Assembly (NCBI GenBank): GCA_964586225.1 | Contig: CAZPHD010000005.1 | Coordinates: 1-64,000, forward strand | Direction of reading: 5' to 3' | Origin: JANJUB01 sp964586225 | GTDB taxonomy: Bacteria; Armatimonadota; Fimbriimonadia; Fimbriimonadales; Fimbriimonadaceae | DNA length: 64,000 bases | In this document: piece after piece, positions 25,278 to 33,539 of the stretch | Position numbering within the stretch: position 1 is the stretch's first letter | How the letters are laid out: every line of letters begins with the position of its first letter | Notes under the pieces: generated by a model | What the model saw: the letters and a program-made list of their open reading frames with translations, nothing else | Told to the model about the DNA's origin: nothing | Database searches by the model: none | Position numbers and translations under genes: made by a program

Positions 25278-25356
25278 ACCTCGGAGTCTCCTCGCATTTC
25301 TAATACAGCCGCTGGCAATCGAAACTCTCGAACGGGGCGTCTAAACTAGATAGACC

Positions 25357-25724
25357 ATGAAGCACACAGTCATCTCGATGCGGACAGCGAGCGGTGGTTG
25401 CGCGAGCTGGCCAAGGACCTTTCCCTCACGTCCGAGGAAGAAGCGATGCGGGCCGTGGTGCGCTACGTCATGGAACGGGCCGAGTCGGCGCAGGTTGCGC
25501 GCGCACTTGGTCAACCTGCGGTTCGCTCTACGGAAGGGCTTATGGGCGGCGATGCCTGTATTCGTAACACCCGTATTCCTGTGTGGTTGCTCGTGAGCCA
25601 TAAGATGCAGGGGATGACCGACAGCGAGCTTCTGGTGAACTACCCGATCCTCAATGCCGCCGATCTGATCGCGGCCTGGGATTACTTCGCCGCGAATGCC
25701 GAGGCGGTGCTGGAGCAGCGCTGA
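25357..25724 (+). pseudogene. DUF433-family antitoxin, 5' end out of frame
   Basis: The main frame (from TTG 25398) encodes 108 residues with the DUF433 pattern G-G-D-A-C-I-R-N-T-R-I-P-V-W-L-L and S-E-L-L-V-N-Y-P-I-L-N-A-A-D-L-I-A-A-W-D-Y. A better-looking N-terminus lies in another frame: ATG at 25357 reads M-K-H-T-V-I-S, and the main frame's preceding codons read D-A-D-S-E-R-W-L-R-E-L. Joining them needs one extra base near 25378. The 368-base span fits a 1-base loss. Alternatively TTG 25398 is the true start and the protein is intact. It precedes the toxin gene. Confidence 0.65.
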
Positions 25725-25746
25725 CGGCACCAAGAGGCGGCGTGAC

Positions 25747-26098
25747 GTGTCCTCGCTGTATTCGAACGAGAACGTTGCCCTCCGTCTTGTCGAGTCTCTG
25801 AGGCGCTTGGGTCACGATGTGCTCACGTCTCGCGAAGCAGGAAACGCTAACCTTGGCATTCCAGATATAGACGTGCTTGCCTTTGCATTCGCTGAGCGGC
25901 GGATCGTGCTCACGGGTAATCGGCAGGGCTTCCATCGGCTTCACTTAAAGGAGTTCGAGCATGCGGGCATTAGTTACCTTCACAGACGACGCTGACTTAG
26001 AAGCTCTCGCTACCCGTGTTGATCGTGCTCTCCGGGACGAGCGAGCCCACGGGCGCTTCTGCGTCCGCGTGACGAAGGGTGGGTATGAGTTCGCATGA
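25747..26098 (+). pseudogene. DUF5615 PIN-like toxin with a frame break
   Basis: From GTG 25747: L-Y-S-N-E-N-V-A-L-R-L-V, S-L-R-R-L-G-H-D-V-L-T-S-R-E-A-G-N-A-N, and I-V-L-T-G-N-R form the PIN-like acid-residue fold. The frame stops at 25995 right after H-A-G-I. The next frame continues as V-T-F-T-D-D-A-D-L-E-A-L-A and ends G-G-Y-E-F-A at 26098, the usual end of this family. The span of 352 bases fits one extra base or two lost ones near 25968-25972. The pair with DUF433 is a VapBC-like module that seems damaged. Confidence 0.7.
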
Positions 26099-26155
26099 AT
26101 GGCCGAATGATTCCGCTCCCATGAACTCCGCCTCGGGGCGAAGACACGAACTGAT

Positions 26156-26623
26156 ATGAAGACATCGAGCAGGACGCTCTGCATCCGACTAGGAGCTGCC
26201 GCAGCGCTCATCTCGGCAATTTGGTGGGGAGTGCCTCCGGTCAGTGGGCAGGAGGTCAACGGGTTGCGGTTCGAGATCGTCCGGATTGGCTTCGCACGTT
26301 ATCTGAGGGTTTCGGCGGTCGACCCGCATCACGACTACGTCTTCCCATCACCGCCATGGGCGCACATCGAGCGAGGCGAGGGTCGCTGGTCACTTCAGGG
26401 CAAGGACATCTCCAAGATGAGTTTCAAGCGCGCGATGATCGGTTGGGGTCACGTGAGCGTCGTGCGCCCGGGGACGCCGCTCCTCTTCCACATCAAGGCG
26501 CCGTCGGGCACGTTGGCGCTGCAGGTGCGTGATGGCGATTACGCAGAGGAGATCCGTCGGGACGGGCTGAGGAACTTTTGGGTTTACCCGTGGGCGGGAG
26601 AAGTGAGGCTCCGCGTCTGGTGA
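26156..26623 (+). CDS. Hypothetical secreted protein
   Basis: A 155-residue protein with a signal peptide at residues 1-31 (hydrophobic A-A-A-A-L-I-S-A-I-W-W, cleavage near S-G-Q). The mature part is a short beta-rich domain with several Trp and Tyr residues. No family recognised. It is 6 bases before a small membrane protein gene. Confidence 0.6.
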   Translation: MKTSSRTLCIRLGAAAALISAIWWGVPPVSGQEVNGLRFEIVRIGFARYLRVSAVDPHHDYVFPSPPWAHIERGEGRWSLQGKDISKMSFKRAMIGWGHVSVVRPGTPLLFHIKAPSGTLALQVRDGDYAEEIRRDGLRNFWVYPWAGEVRLRVW

Positions 26624-26628
26624 AGGAC

Positions 26629-26892
26629 ATGCCTCGCCAAATCATTGCCCTGTGGGCGCCCATCGCTGCCTACGGTTGCCTGGCGTTCATCTTCCTGGTT
26701 GGGGTGATTTCGAGTTGGGACGGCCAGGCGGCTTACTTAACCCTTCCCGCCGTGCTCGTGATGCCGGTGTGCATCGTAGTCTCGATCTTCTATGCGGTAT
26801 GGGCGCTGTGGACGGCCCCCCGCGCGGGGTTGTTGGTCCTGCTGGGGAATGTGCCGATCACAGGCTTTTTGGCCTCGATCTATCTTCGGTAG
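26629..26892 (+). CDS. Small membrane protein, unknown
   Basis: An 87-residue protein with three predicted transmembrane stretches (about 6-26, 33-55 and 63-82) and little else. The ATG at 26629 follows a gaagg SD-like word. Unknown function. Confidence 0.55.
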   Translation: MPRQIIALWAPIAAYGCLAFIFLVGVISSWDGQAAYLTLPAVLVMPVCIVVSIFYAVWALWTAPRAGLLVLLGNVPITGFLASIYLR

Positions 26893-26898
26893 GCGGGG

Positions 26899-26928
26899 AA
26901 GCGTGGGGACGAACCCACCCACGGCCTC
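26899..26928 (-). repeat. REP-2 palindrome, copy 3
   Basis: Minus strand: GAGGC, arm CGTGGG, loop TGGGTTCGTC, arm CCCACG, CTT. Near identical to copy 2. Confidence 0.65.
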
Positions 26929-26971
26929 ATCTTGAAGGCGCTGGCCATCCAAACCTAAAACCCAAAATCGC

Positions 26972-26977
26972 CATAAT
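26972..26977 (+). promoter_or_regulatory. Near-start -10 element
   Basis: CATAAT ends 6 bases before the ATG at 26984; no SD site. Confidence 0.45.
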
Positions 26978-26983
26978 CCTCCC

Positions 26984-27664
26984 ATGAGTCTCACCCTTCT
27001 CGCCGCCGTCCTCCTCGCTGCGCCTAATCCCGACCTGAGAATCGAAATGCGCAAAGGCTACTGGGACGCCAGGCTCAAGCTCGCCAAGATCGCGGGGACA
27101 AGCGACCTCGCAAAGCATGCCGCGCAGATCATCCGCGAGCAGGAGGGCTTGAAGTTCAACCTGTTCATGAAGGACGCCCGCCGGATTCAACGAGAGTTCC
27201 GCGAGTCCAATCACCGCGCCGAACTCGCCTATGACACCAGCAGCGAAGTCAAGCTCAACGATGGCAAGGTGATCAGCGTCCTCGTGAGCAGCTACACCTA
27301 CCTCGGCGGCGCGCATGGCATGAGCTTCTGCCGCACCTTCAACTTCGGCATGGTCAACGGCAAACCCAAGGGTCTCTCGCTGGGCGAACTGGTGGGCAAG
27401 GGAAACGTCCCGAAGGTCCAACTCCTCCTCCTCGAGAAGTTCCTCGCGGATCCGAACGTCCAATGGGCCGATGAAGGTTGGATCACCGAACTCACACCCG
27501 CTCAACTGAATCGGTTTTGGATTCATGGCAAGGGCCTGACTTGGGAGTTCGACCCGTACGAACTGGCCTCCTATGCGATGGGCCGTTTCACGTTTAGCCT
27601 GACTTGGGCAGACCTCAAGCCATTGCTACGCTCCGGCTCGCCCGTCGGCCATCTGGCGCGTTAA
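26984..27664 (+). CDS. Secreted DUF3298-domain protein (RsiV-like)
   Basis: A 226-residue protein with a short signal peptide (1-13). Residues 60-110 contain Y-T-Y-L-G-G-A-H-G, the DUF4163 landmark, and the C-terminal half (R-F-W-I-H-G-K-G-L-T-W-E-F-D-P-Y-E-L-A-S-Y-A-M-G spread over 178-201) matches DUF3298. Such domains occur in RsiV, which senses lysozyme; here there is no transmembrane anti-sigma part, so only a ligand-binding role can be suggested. Confidence 0.75.
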   Translation: MSLTLLAAVLLAAPNPDLRIEMRKGYWDARLKLAKIAGTSDLAKHAAQIIREQEGLKFNLFMKDARRIQREFRESNHRAELAYDTSSEVKLNDGKVISVLVSSYTYLGGAHGMSFCRTFNFGMVNGKPKGLSLGELVGKGNVPKVQLLLLEKFLADPNVQWADEGWITELTPAQLNRFWIHGKGLTWEFDPYELASYAMGRFTFSLTWADLKPLLRSGSPVGHLAR

Positions 27665-27696
27665 GCCTTCGCTAAGCCAGAATCAAGGCCGGGGAT

Positions 27697-29094
27697 ATGA
27701 GGATAACGGGGATCATTCTGGCGGCGGGGAAGGGAACTCGCATGAAGTCGGAGCTGCCAAAGGGGCTGCACCGGGTGTGTGGCATCCCCATGGCGGCCTT
27801 GGTGGGCCGCGCAATGATGGGGTCCGGCATCGAGAAACCGATCGTTGTGGTGGGTCACGGCGGCGATCTGATGATGCAGGCGCTCGGCCCAGCTTATGAC
27901 TACGCCTGGCAGCACGAGCAGCACGGCACGGGCCACGCCGCGATGATGGCGGTCGACGCCGTGCGCGCATCGGGTGCCGACCTCGTCGTCATCGCTCCTG
28001 GAGATACGCCGCTGATCTCCGACGCAGTCTTCACGCATCTCATCGCGAGCCACCGTGCCGCCCAAGCCCAGGGAACGGTCGCCTCGGCGATTCTGACAGA
28101 CGCCAGCGGCTATGGTCGTATCATTCGAGACGCTGACGGACCGACCAAGATCGTCGAACACAAGGATGCGAGTGAAGCCGAGCGCGCCGTAAACGAAGTT
28201 AACGCCGCCATTTACGTCTTCGACGTCGCTACCCTGCTCGAAATCTTGCCGACGCTCAGCAACGACAACCAGCAAGGCGAGTATTACCTCACCGATGTGA
28301 TCGCCGCGATTCGCGCCCGAGGGGGCAAAGTTGAGGGGGTCATTTTTGAAGACCGCGACATCCTTCGCGGTGTCAATGACCGCTGGCAACTCGCGGAAGC
28401 GGCCAAAGTCCTCCGCGAGCGGGTGCTGAAGAAGCACGCACTGAATGGCGTCACCATCGTCGATCCTGACTCCACCTACATCGAACCTGATGTTGAGATC
28501 GGCGAGGACACCACCATCGAGCCGAGCACCACGCTGGAAGGGAACACACGCATCGGGCGAAGTTGCCAGATCGGGCCCAACACGAAGGTTCAAGACTCCT
28601 CGATCGGCGATGGCTGCGTGGTTCTCATGAGCCATGTAAACGGCGCGACCTTGTTGGGCGGGGCCCGTTGCGGGCCGTTCGCTAACCTCCGACCGGGCTC
28701 CGTTCTCGGCGAACAAGTGAAGATTGGCAACTTTGTTGAGGTCAAGAACGCTACACTGGGAGCGAGGGTGGCGGTTTCCCACTTGAGCTACATCGGCGAT
28801 GGTGAGGTGGGGGCAGGAACCAACATTGGCGCGGGCACGATCTTCTGCAACTACGACGGCTTCTTGAAGCATCGAACGGTTGTCGGCGAGGGCGTGTTTG
28901 TTGGGTCGAACTCGACCTTGGTCGCACCACTGACGATTGGTGACGGAGCATTGATCGCAGCGGGAAGCGTGATCACCCGCGATGTGGCGAGCGATGCGCT
29001 GGCGATGGGGCGCGCGAGACAAGAGGTGAAGGAAGGATGGGTAGTGGAGTGGCGTCGACGGCAACAAGCCGAGAAGGAGCGACGGAAGTCGTGA
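27697..29094 (+). CDS. glmU: Bifunctional UDP-N-acetylglucosamine pyrophosphorylase / glucosamine-1-phosphate acetyltransferase
   Basis: Makes UDP-GlcNAc for the cell wall. The N-terminal Rossmann domain opens with L-A-A-G-K-G-T-R-M-K-S and includes G-T-G-H-A (residues 84-88 region). The C-terminal left-handed beta-helix (hexapeptide repeats, about 260-440) includes the acetyltransferase histidine in S-H-L-S-Y-I-G-D. 465 residues, normal length. It is the first gene of a long coupled run; its stop overlaps the prs start as GTGA. Confidence 0.95.
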   Translation: MRITGIILAAGKGTRMKSELPKGLHRVCGIPMAALVGRAMMGSGIEKPIVVVGHGGDLMMQALGPAYDYAWQHEQHGTGHAAMMAVDAVRASGADLVVIAPGDTPLISDAVFTHLIASHRAAQAQGTVASAILTDASGYGRIIRDADGPTKIVEHKDASEAERAVNEVNAAIYVFDVATLLEILPTLSNDNQQGEYYLTDVIAAIRARGGKVEGVIFEDRDILRGVNDRWQLAEAAKVLRERVLKKHALNGVTIVDPDSTYIEPDVEIGEDTTIEPSTTLEGNTRIGRSCQIGPNTKVQDSSIGDGCVVLMSHVNGATLLGGARCGPFANLRPGSVLGEQVKIGNFVEVKNATLGARVAVSHLSYIGDGEVGAGTNIGAGTIFCNYDGFLKHRTVVGEGVFVGSNSTLVAPLTIGDGALIAAGSVITRDVASDALAMGRARQEVKEGWVVEWRRRQQAEKERRKS

Positions 29095-30056
29095 GCAATG
29101 GTCTGACCGATTTGAAGCTGTTTGCTGGGAATGCAAACCCCGATCTTGCCTTGCGCGTGGCGGATTATCTCAACATCGGCCTCGGCAACATGACGGCGAC
29201 CCGATTTGCCGATGGCGAAATCAGGATCATGATCGAGGAGAGCGCGCGTGGCAACGACGTGTTCATCCTCCAGCCGACCTGCGCCCCTGCCAACGACAAC
29301 CTGATGGAGCTGATGATCATGCTCGATGCGTTCCGCCGAGCTTCTGCGCGGCGCATCACGGTCGTCATGCCTTACTACGGCTACGCTCGCCAGGACAAGA
29401 AGATCAAGCCTCGCGAGCCGATTGCCGCACGCCTGATTGCTGACATGATCACCATGGCCGGAGCGCATCGCGTGCTCGCGATCGACCTTCACGCCGACCA
29501 GATTCAAGGATTTTTCAACATGCCGGTCGATCACCTGTACGGCGGGCCGCTGATCGGGCGGTATCTGGCCGATGAGGGTTATCGCGATCGCGACGACGTC
29601 GTCATCGTAGCCCCCGATGTGGGATCGGTCGGTCGCACCAAGGCGTTAGCGGAGATGCTGGGGTGCCCCTTCGTGGTTATTGCCAAGCGTCGTCCCGAGC
29701 CGAATAAGGTCGAAGTTGTCGAAATTATCGGTGAGTTCAAGGACAAGGTCTGTATTGTCATCGACGACATGATCGACACTGGCGGATCGATAATTTCGGG
29801 CGCTGAGGCGCTCCTTTCGCGGGGCGCCCGCGAAGTCATCGCGAGCTGCACGCACCCTGTGTTCAGCGGAACCGCTCTCCATCGGCTACAGGATTCGGTG
29901 ATCTCAAGAATCATTTGTTTGGACACCATTCCGATCCCGCGCGAGAAGCAAGTGGCGAAGCTCACGGTCTTGGAATCGGCTCCGCTGATCGGCGAGGCCA
30001 TTCGACGAATTCACCAGAACGAGTCGGTGAGCGTTCTCTTCAAGGAGTGGAACTGA
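29091..30056 (+). CDS. prs: Ribose-phosphate pyrophosphokinase
   Basis: Forms PRPP from ribose 5-phosphate and ATP. From the GTG at 29091 it has 321 residues, the usual size; an AAGGAG lies about 11 bases upstream. It begins L-K-L-F-A-G-N-A-N, and contains Y-Y-G-Y-A-R-Q-D (catalytic loop), the metal site with D-L-H-A-D-Q-I-Q-G-F-F and the PRPP loop V-I-D-D-M-I-D-T-G-G-S-I. The glmU-prs pairing is common in bacteria. Confidence 0.96.
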   Translation: MSNGLTDLKLFAGNANPDLALRVADYLNIGLGNMTATRFADGEIRIMIEESARGNDVFILQPTCAPANDNLMELMIMLDAFRRASARRITVVMPYYGYARQDKKIKPREPIAARLIADMITMAGAHRVLAIDLHADQIQGFFNMPVDHLYGGPLIGRYLADEGYRDRDDVVIVAPDVGSVGRTKALAEMLGCPFVVIAKRRPEPNKVEVVEIIGEFKDKVCIVIDDMIDTGGSIISGAEALLSRGAREVIASCTHPVFSGTALHRLQDSVISRIICLDTIPIPREKQVAKLTVLESAPLIGEAIRRIHQNESVSVLFKEWN

Positions 30057-30060
30057 CGAA

Positions 30061-30528
30061 GTGCGCGAACCGGAAACGGCTTCGAGTTCGTCTGAACGGG
30101 AAACGCTGATATGGACGGTGCAGCTTTCAAAACGAAACCCTGGGCGATTGGCGGTCGTCGCGCTCGTGGCGTTGTTAGCCGCCGTCGTTGGGTTTTGGGC
30201 GCTCCGGCATCCGGTGGGCGGACTGATCGGCGCGGCGATGATCGCGCTGTCTACGGCCGACTTCTGGCTTCCGATCCGGTTTCAGCTCACCGACACCGAG
30301 GTCAAGCGGAGCATCGGGTTCAGCCACAGCGCAATTCTCTGGTCGGACGTCGCCCAAGTGCGGGAGGACGATCTTGGTGCTAAACTATCCCCTCTACGCG
30401 ACCCGTCGAGCCGATTGGAGCCCTTTCGAGGCATCTATCTCGTCTTTGATGGGAACCGCGACGCGGTCATGGATCGAATCCAACAGCAGGTAAGCGACGC
30501 ATGCAACATCTCTGGGCCGAAGAACTGA
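30061..30528 (+). CDS. Membrane protein of unknown function
   Basis: A 155-residue protein with one or two transmembrane segments (about 29-46 and 50-67) followed by a soluble part of about 85 residues with a beta-pattern like bacterial PH domains (bPH2-like), a guess. GTG start 4 bases after prs. Its 3' end overlaps the next gene by 28 bases. First of six uncharacterised genes between prs and recO. Confidence 0.6.
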   Translation: MREPETASSSSERETLIWTVQLSKRNPGRLAVVALVALLAAVVGFWALRHPVGGLIGAAMIALSTADFWLPIRFQLTDTEVKRSIGFSHSAILWSDVAQVREDDLGAKLSPLRDPSSRLEPFRGIYLVFDGNRDAVMDRIQQQVSDACNISGPKN

Positions 30529-30803
30529 CAGACGACGAGACCGCAGCGCTCATTGAGAAGGCGGCGGAAGCCATCGAGAAGCGCGGCCTCAACACGCCTG
30601 CCGTTCTGATGTTGGAAATGCACAAGCCGCTCGCGTTCATCGGCTCACAAACCGCCATCACTTTTTCCCCGTTCATCGTGCCCTTCTTGGGGTTCGATGG
30701 CGTCAATGACTACACTCGCCTCTTCGCAAAGCGGGAGAATATCGAGCGACTGCTCGACCGACTGGATCGAGGTGCGGCGATCCAAGGGGCATCGGAGGGT
30801 TAA
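30501..30803 (+). CDS. Conserved helical protein of unknown function
   Basis: A 100-residue soluble protein. A first helix pair (residues 8-30) precedes a striking central block T-P-A-V-L-M-L-E-M-H-K-P-L-A-F-I-G-S-Q, then a hydrophobic stretch (58-66) and a charged C-terminal helix with E-N-I-E-R-L-L-D-R-L-D. The L-E-M-H-K-P-L motif looks conserved rather than random, but the family is unknown to me. Its stop and the next start share an A (TAATG). Confidence 0.65.
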   Translation: MQHLWAEELTDDETAALIEKAAEAIEKRGLNTPAVLMLEMHKPLAFIGSQTAITFSPFIVPFLGFDGVNDYTRLFAKRENIERLLDRLDRGAAIQGASEG

Positions 30804-31675
30804 TGCAATACTACGACACCGGAAAATTCCAGGTGCTCTTCGTGTTGATACTGGTCGGGTTCGTCCTGTACAACATCTATAGAGCCCAAAGTGGCAAAGA
30901 CATCTTCATCCGAAGGATCGCGGGTCTGAACGCGATCGAAGATGCCGTCGGTCGTGCGACCGAGATGGGCAAGCCTGTCTTGATGGTCCCCGGCCTTGGC
31001 GCGCTCAACGCAATCTCGGTCCAAGCCTTGAACATCTTCGCTCACATCACGCGCACAGCGGCGAGGTTCGCCAACCCGATTCGACTGTGCTGTGGTGAGG
31101 CCGCCGTCTTTGCGGTTGCCCAAGAAGTCATCCGCGACGTCTACCAAACCGAAGGCATTCCCGAGCGGATGGAGCCCGACAGCGTTCGCTTTGTCTCGGA
31201 CCGCCAGTTTGCGTTTGCTGCGGGTGTCTCGGGCATCATGCTTCGTGAGCAGACAGCCGCCACGTTCTTCATGGGCGAGTTCTTCGCCGAATCGCTGATC
31301 TTTGCCGAAACCGCAAACTCGATCGGCGCCATTCAGGTGGCGAGTTCGACCGAGAACACGCAGACGCCGTTCTTCATCGCCTCGTGCGACTATGTGTTGA
31401 TCGGTGAAGAGTTCTATGCGGCGAGCGCGTACCTAACCCGCAAGCCGGTTCTCGTCGGCAGCCTCGTGGGCCAAGACTGGAGCAAGATGCTGATTGCCAG
31501 TCTGCTGATTTTTGGCGTTATGCTCGAGTCGACTCAGCGACGAGGTTGGACGGAGCGGGTCGTAGAGGACGCTACGGCCAAGACGACGATGATGCGGCTG
31601 TTCTCGCCTGAGAAGCCCGACCCTGAGTCGAAGCCCGTCCGCGAGAAGCAACCCGAGGAAGGTGAAGGTCAATGA
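30803..31675 (+). CDS. DUF6754-domain membrane protein
   Basis: A 290-residue protein anchored by an N-terminal transmembrane helix (about 9-26) and a second one near 228-242. The intervening domain shows the DUF6754 pattern: G-K-P-V-L-M-V-P-G-L-G, I-S-V-Q-A-L-N-I-F, A-A-G-V-S-G-I-M-L-R-E, F-F-A-E-S-L-I-F-A-E-T and S-C-D-Y-V-L-I-G-E-E-F-Y-A-A-S-A. The tail (255-290) is highly charged, rich in Glu, Lys and Pro. Function unknown. It overlaps both neighbours by 1 and 4 bases, so it is likely part of a membrane complex. Confidence 0.75.
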   Translation: MQYYDTGKFQVLFVLILVGFVLYNIYRAQSGKDIFIRRIAGLNAIEDAVGRATEMGKPVLMVPGLGALNAISVQALNIFAHITRTAARFANPIRLCCGEAAVFAVAQEVIRDVYQTEGIPERMEPDSVRFVSDRQFAFAAGVSGIMLREQTAATFFMGEFFAESLIFAETANSIGAIQVASSTENTQTPFFIASCDYVLIGEEFYAASAYLTRKPVLVGSLVGQDWSKMLIASLLIFGVMLESTQRRGWTERVVEDATAKTTMMRLFSPEKPDPESKPVREKQPEEGEGQ

Positions 31676-32571
31676 TCCCGACCTGGAGTTTTGACAACGG
31701 CGATCCGAAACTGATGATCGCCATCGTAATGACGCTGGTGATCGGATTCGCGTTGTTCTTTGCCCTGATGCGCACCCCTCCGCGCTTCCGAGGCAAGATC
31801 ACGGGATTCTTCACGTTCATGGCGGGACTGCTCTATGTGGGTATTTGGCTCTGGCCAACTGCCCACGGTCGCGAGGCCGGAGATGTTCCCGTCAACTTTA
31901 CGGAGAGCGTAGCCTTCTTCCTTGAAGACACCCAAAGCCAGTTTCAGAACCTCAGCAATATCCTCACCGCGTTCCTGCTCTTGATGGGCGTGTTCTCGCT
32001 GGTGCGACTTCACATGACCCGGGTGACGAAGCAGCAGAAGGACTGGCCCTTCAGCATGGTGCTCCTTGTCTTCGTTGCGCTCATGGCGGTCTTTGGATAC
32101 GCCGACTGGCTGACCGTCAAAGATCTGCGCCCTGAGCAACTTGAAGCCATGAAGCTGGTTGAAAACCAGCCGTTCCAAGTCTGGATGAAGGACCTGATGT
32201 TCGATGGCCTTCTGCAGACGATGGAGGCGGCCATGTTCTCGATCATCGCATTCTATATCCTCTCCGCCGCCTATCGCGCGTTCCGCGTACGCTCGGTGGA
32301 GGCCACCATCTTGCTCGCTTCGGCCATCATCGTCATGCTTGGCTTGCTCGGCATGGCCGAGAACTACTGGTCGATGATGATCGACGGCATGGGTGGTCAA
32401 GATGCCAACGCCGCGGTGAACAACCTCCGGCTTGACGCGATCACTCAATTCATCCGTGACAACTTACAAACGCCAGGCCTTCGCGCGATCGACTTTGGAG
32501 TCGGTGTCGGCGCTCTGGCCATGGCCCTGCGACTGTGGCTCAGCCTTGAGCGAGGAGGGTCAGCAAGCTAA
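31672..32571 (+). CDS. Multi-pass membrane protein of the DUF6754 operon
   Basis: A 299-residue protein with about seven transmembrane segments (near 14-34, 45-62, 96-114, 125-146, 186-206, 213-230 and 270-288). A loop of about 40 residues rich in Glu/Gln lies between segments 2 and 3. No known transporter motif recognised. Shares an A with the next start (TAATG). Confidence 0.65.
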   Translation: MIPTWSFDNGDPKLMIAIVMTLVIGFALFFALMRTPPRFRGKITGFFTFMAGLLYVGIWLWPTAHGREAGDVPVNFTESVAFFLEDTQSQFQNLSNILTAFLLLMGVFSLVRLHMTRVTKQQKDWPFSMVLLVFVALMAVFGYADWLTVKDLRPEQLEAMKLVENQPFQVWMKDLMFDGLLQTMEAAMFSIIAFYILSAAYRAFRVRSVEATILLASAIIVMLGLLGMAENYWSMMIDGMGGQDANAAVNNLRLDAITQFIRDNLQTPGLRAIDFGVGVGALAMALRLWLSLERGGSAS

Positions 32572-33539
32572 TGGCAACCCCTGAAAAGAAAGCCGGTAGT
32601 CTCAACATCCCCCGCGAAGCGCTGTTCGCGGCCCTGTTCGTCGTCTGCTCGCTGTTGGTGTTCGTTCCTTTGGAGCTGCCCAATCGGGTCAGCGACAACT
32701 CGGCGGCCCTTTATAAGGTGCTCCGTGGGCTCGACAAGTCGAAGCCGGTCATCCTGCAATCTGACTGGACGAAGAGCACCCGAGGCGAGAGTGGCGCCCA
32801 GTTTGACGCGCTCCTACGGGTGTTGATCCGCGACCGCGTCAAGATCGCTTTGATGTCGGGTGCCGATCCCCAAGCACCCGAAGTCGCGCGGACTCAGATC
32901 AGCAAGATCGCCAAGGAAACGGAAGCAGCGACGGGCCAGCCTTACCGCCAATGGGAAGACTGGGTGTTCATCGGGTTCTTCCCCGGTATCGAAGCGTCGC
33001 TTCAGTCCTTCTCGAGCAACTTGCGCAACGCTCTGTCGGCGAACAAGGACACAGACACAGGCGGCACCAAGCGGTCGGTCATGGAATCTCCGGTCTTCAA
33101 CGGCATCAACAAGATCGAGGACATCGGAGCCTACATTATCGTGACGGCCTCGAAGACGAGCCGTATCGCGATCGAGCGACTCTCGGGCAAGGTCACGATG
33201 TTGGGCCTGGTCACCGGCGTTATGGGGCCGGAAACGTACAACTACTACCAAAGCGACCAGCTCCAAGGATTGGCGATCGGCCTGAAAGGAGCCTATGACT
33301 TGGAGTCGATGCTCGCTTACGGGTTGAATGTCGCGGGAAGCGATGGTGCGGTCAATGTCTCGAATGCCAAGGTGAACGACGAGATTCCGGGCTACACCGA
33401 TCCCATGTGGGACAAGAAGAACCTTGCGAACGGGCAACGGTACATCGTGCCGCTCCACGGCGCGATCTTCTTGCTGATCACCGCGATCGTGCTCGGTAAC
33501 GTCGAGACGATTCGTCAGCGACGCCGGAGGAACGGATGA
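32571..33539 (+). CDS. Membrane-anchored extracytoplasmic domain protein of the DUF6754 operon
   Basis: A 322-residue protein with a transmembrane segment at each end (about 18-36 and 293-311), enclosing a 255-residue domain presumably outside the membrane. The domain has Rossmann-like alternation: K-P-V-I-L-Q-S-D-W-T, V-K-I-A-L-M-S, and then Y-Y-Q-S-D-Q-L-Q-G-L-A-I-G-L-K-G-A-Y-D-L-E (222-242), which reads like a conserved signature. It resembles the fold seen in periplasmic binding proteins, but no family was identified. Confidence 0.65.
   Translation: MATPEKKAGSLNIPREALFAALFVVCSLLVFVPLELPNRVSDNSAALYKVLRGLDKSKPVILQSDWTKSTRGESGAQFDALLRVLIRDRVKIALMSGADPQAPEVARTQISKIAKETEAATGQPYRQWEDWVFIGFFPGIEASLQSFSSNLRNALSANKDTDTGGTKRSVMESPVFNGINKIEDIGAYIIVTASKTSRIAIERLSGKVTMLGLVTGVMGPETYNYYQSDQLQGLAIGLKGAYDLESMLAYGLNVAGSDGAVNVSNAKVNDEIPGYTDPMWDKKNLANGQRYIVPLHGAIFLLITAIVLGNVETIRQRRRRNG

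Larger units (their letters stand above)
25122..25356. other. 235-base spacer with REP-2 repeats
   Basis: No gene. It starts with the tandem word agcagttagcagttagcagt (25114-25133), then a degenerate REP-2 unit (near 25150-25177) and two complete ones (25190-25217 and 25248-25277). Confidence 0.6.

Noticed and set aside
27661..29136. Minus-strand open frame (491 codons) covering glmU
   Set aside because: Antisense of a textbook glmU sequence; no motif of its own.
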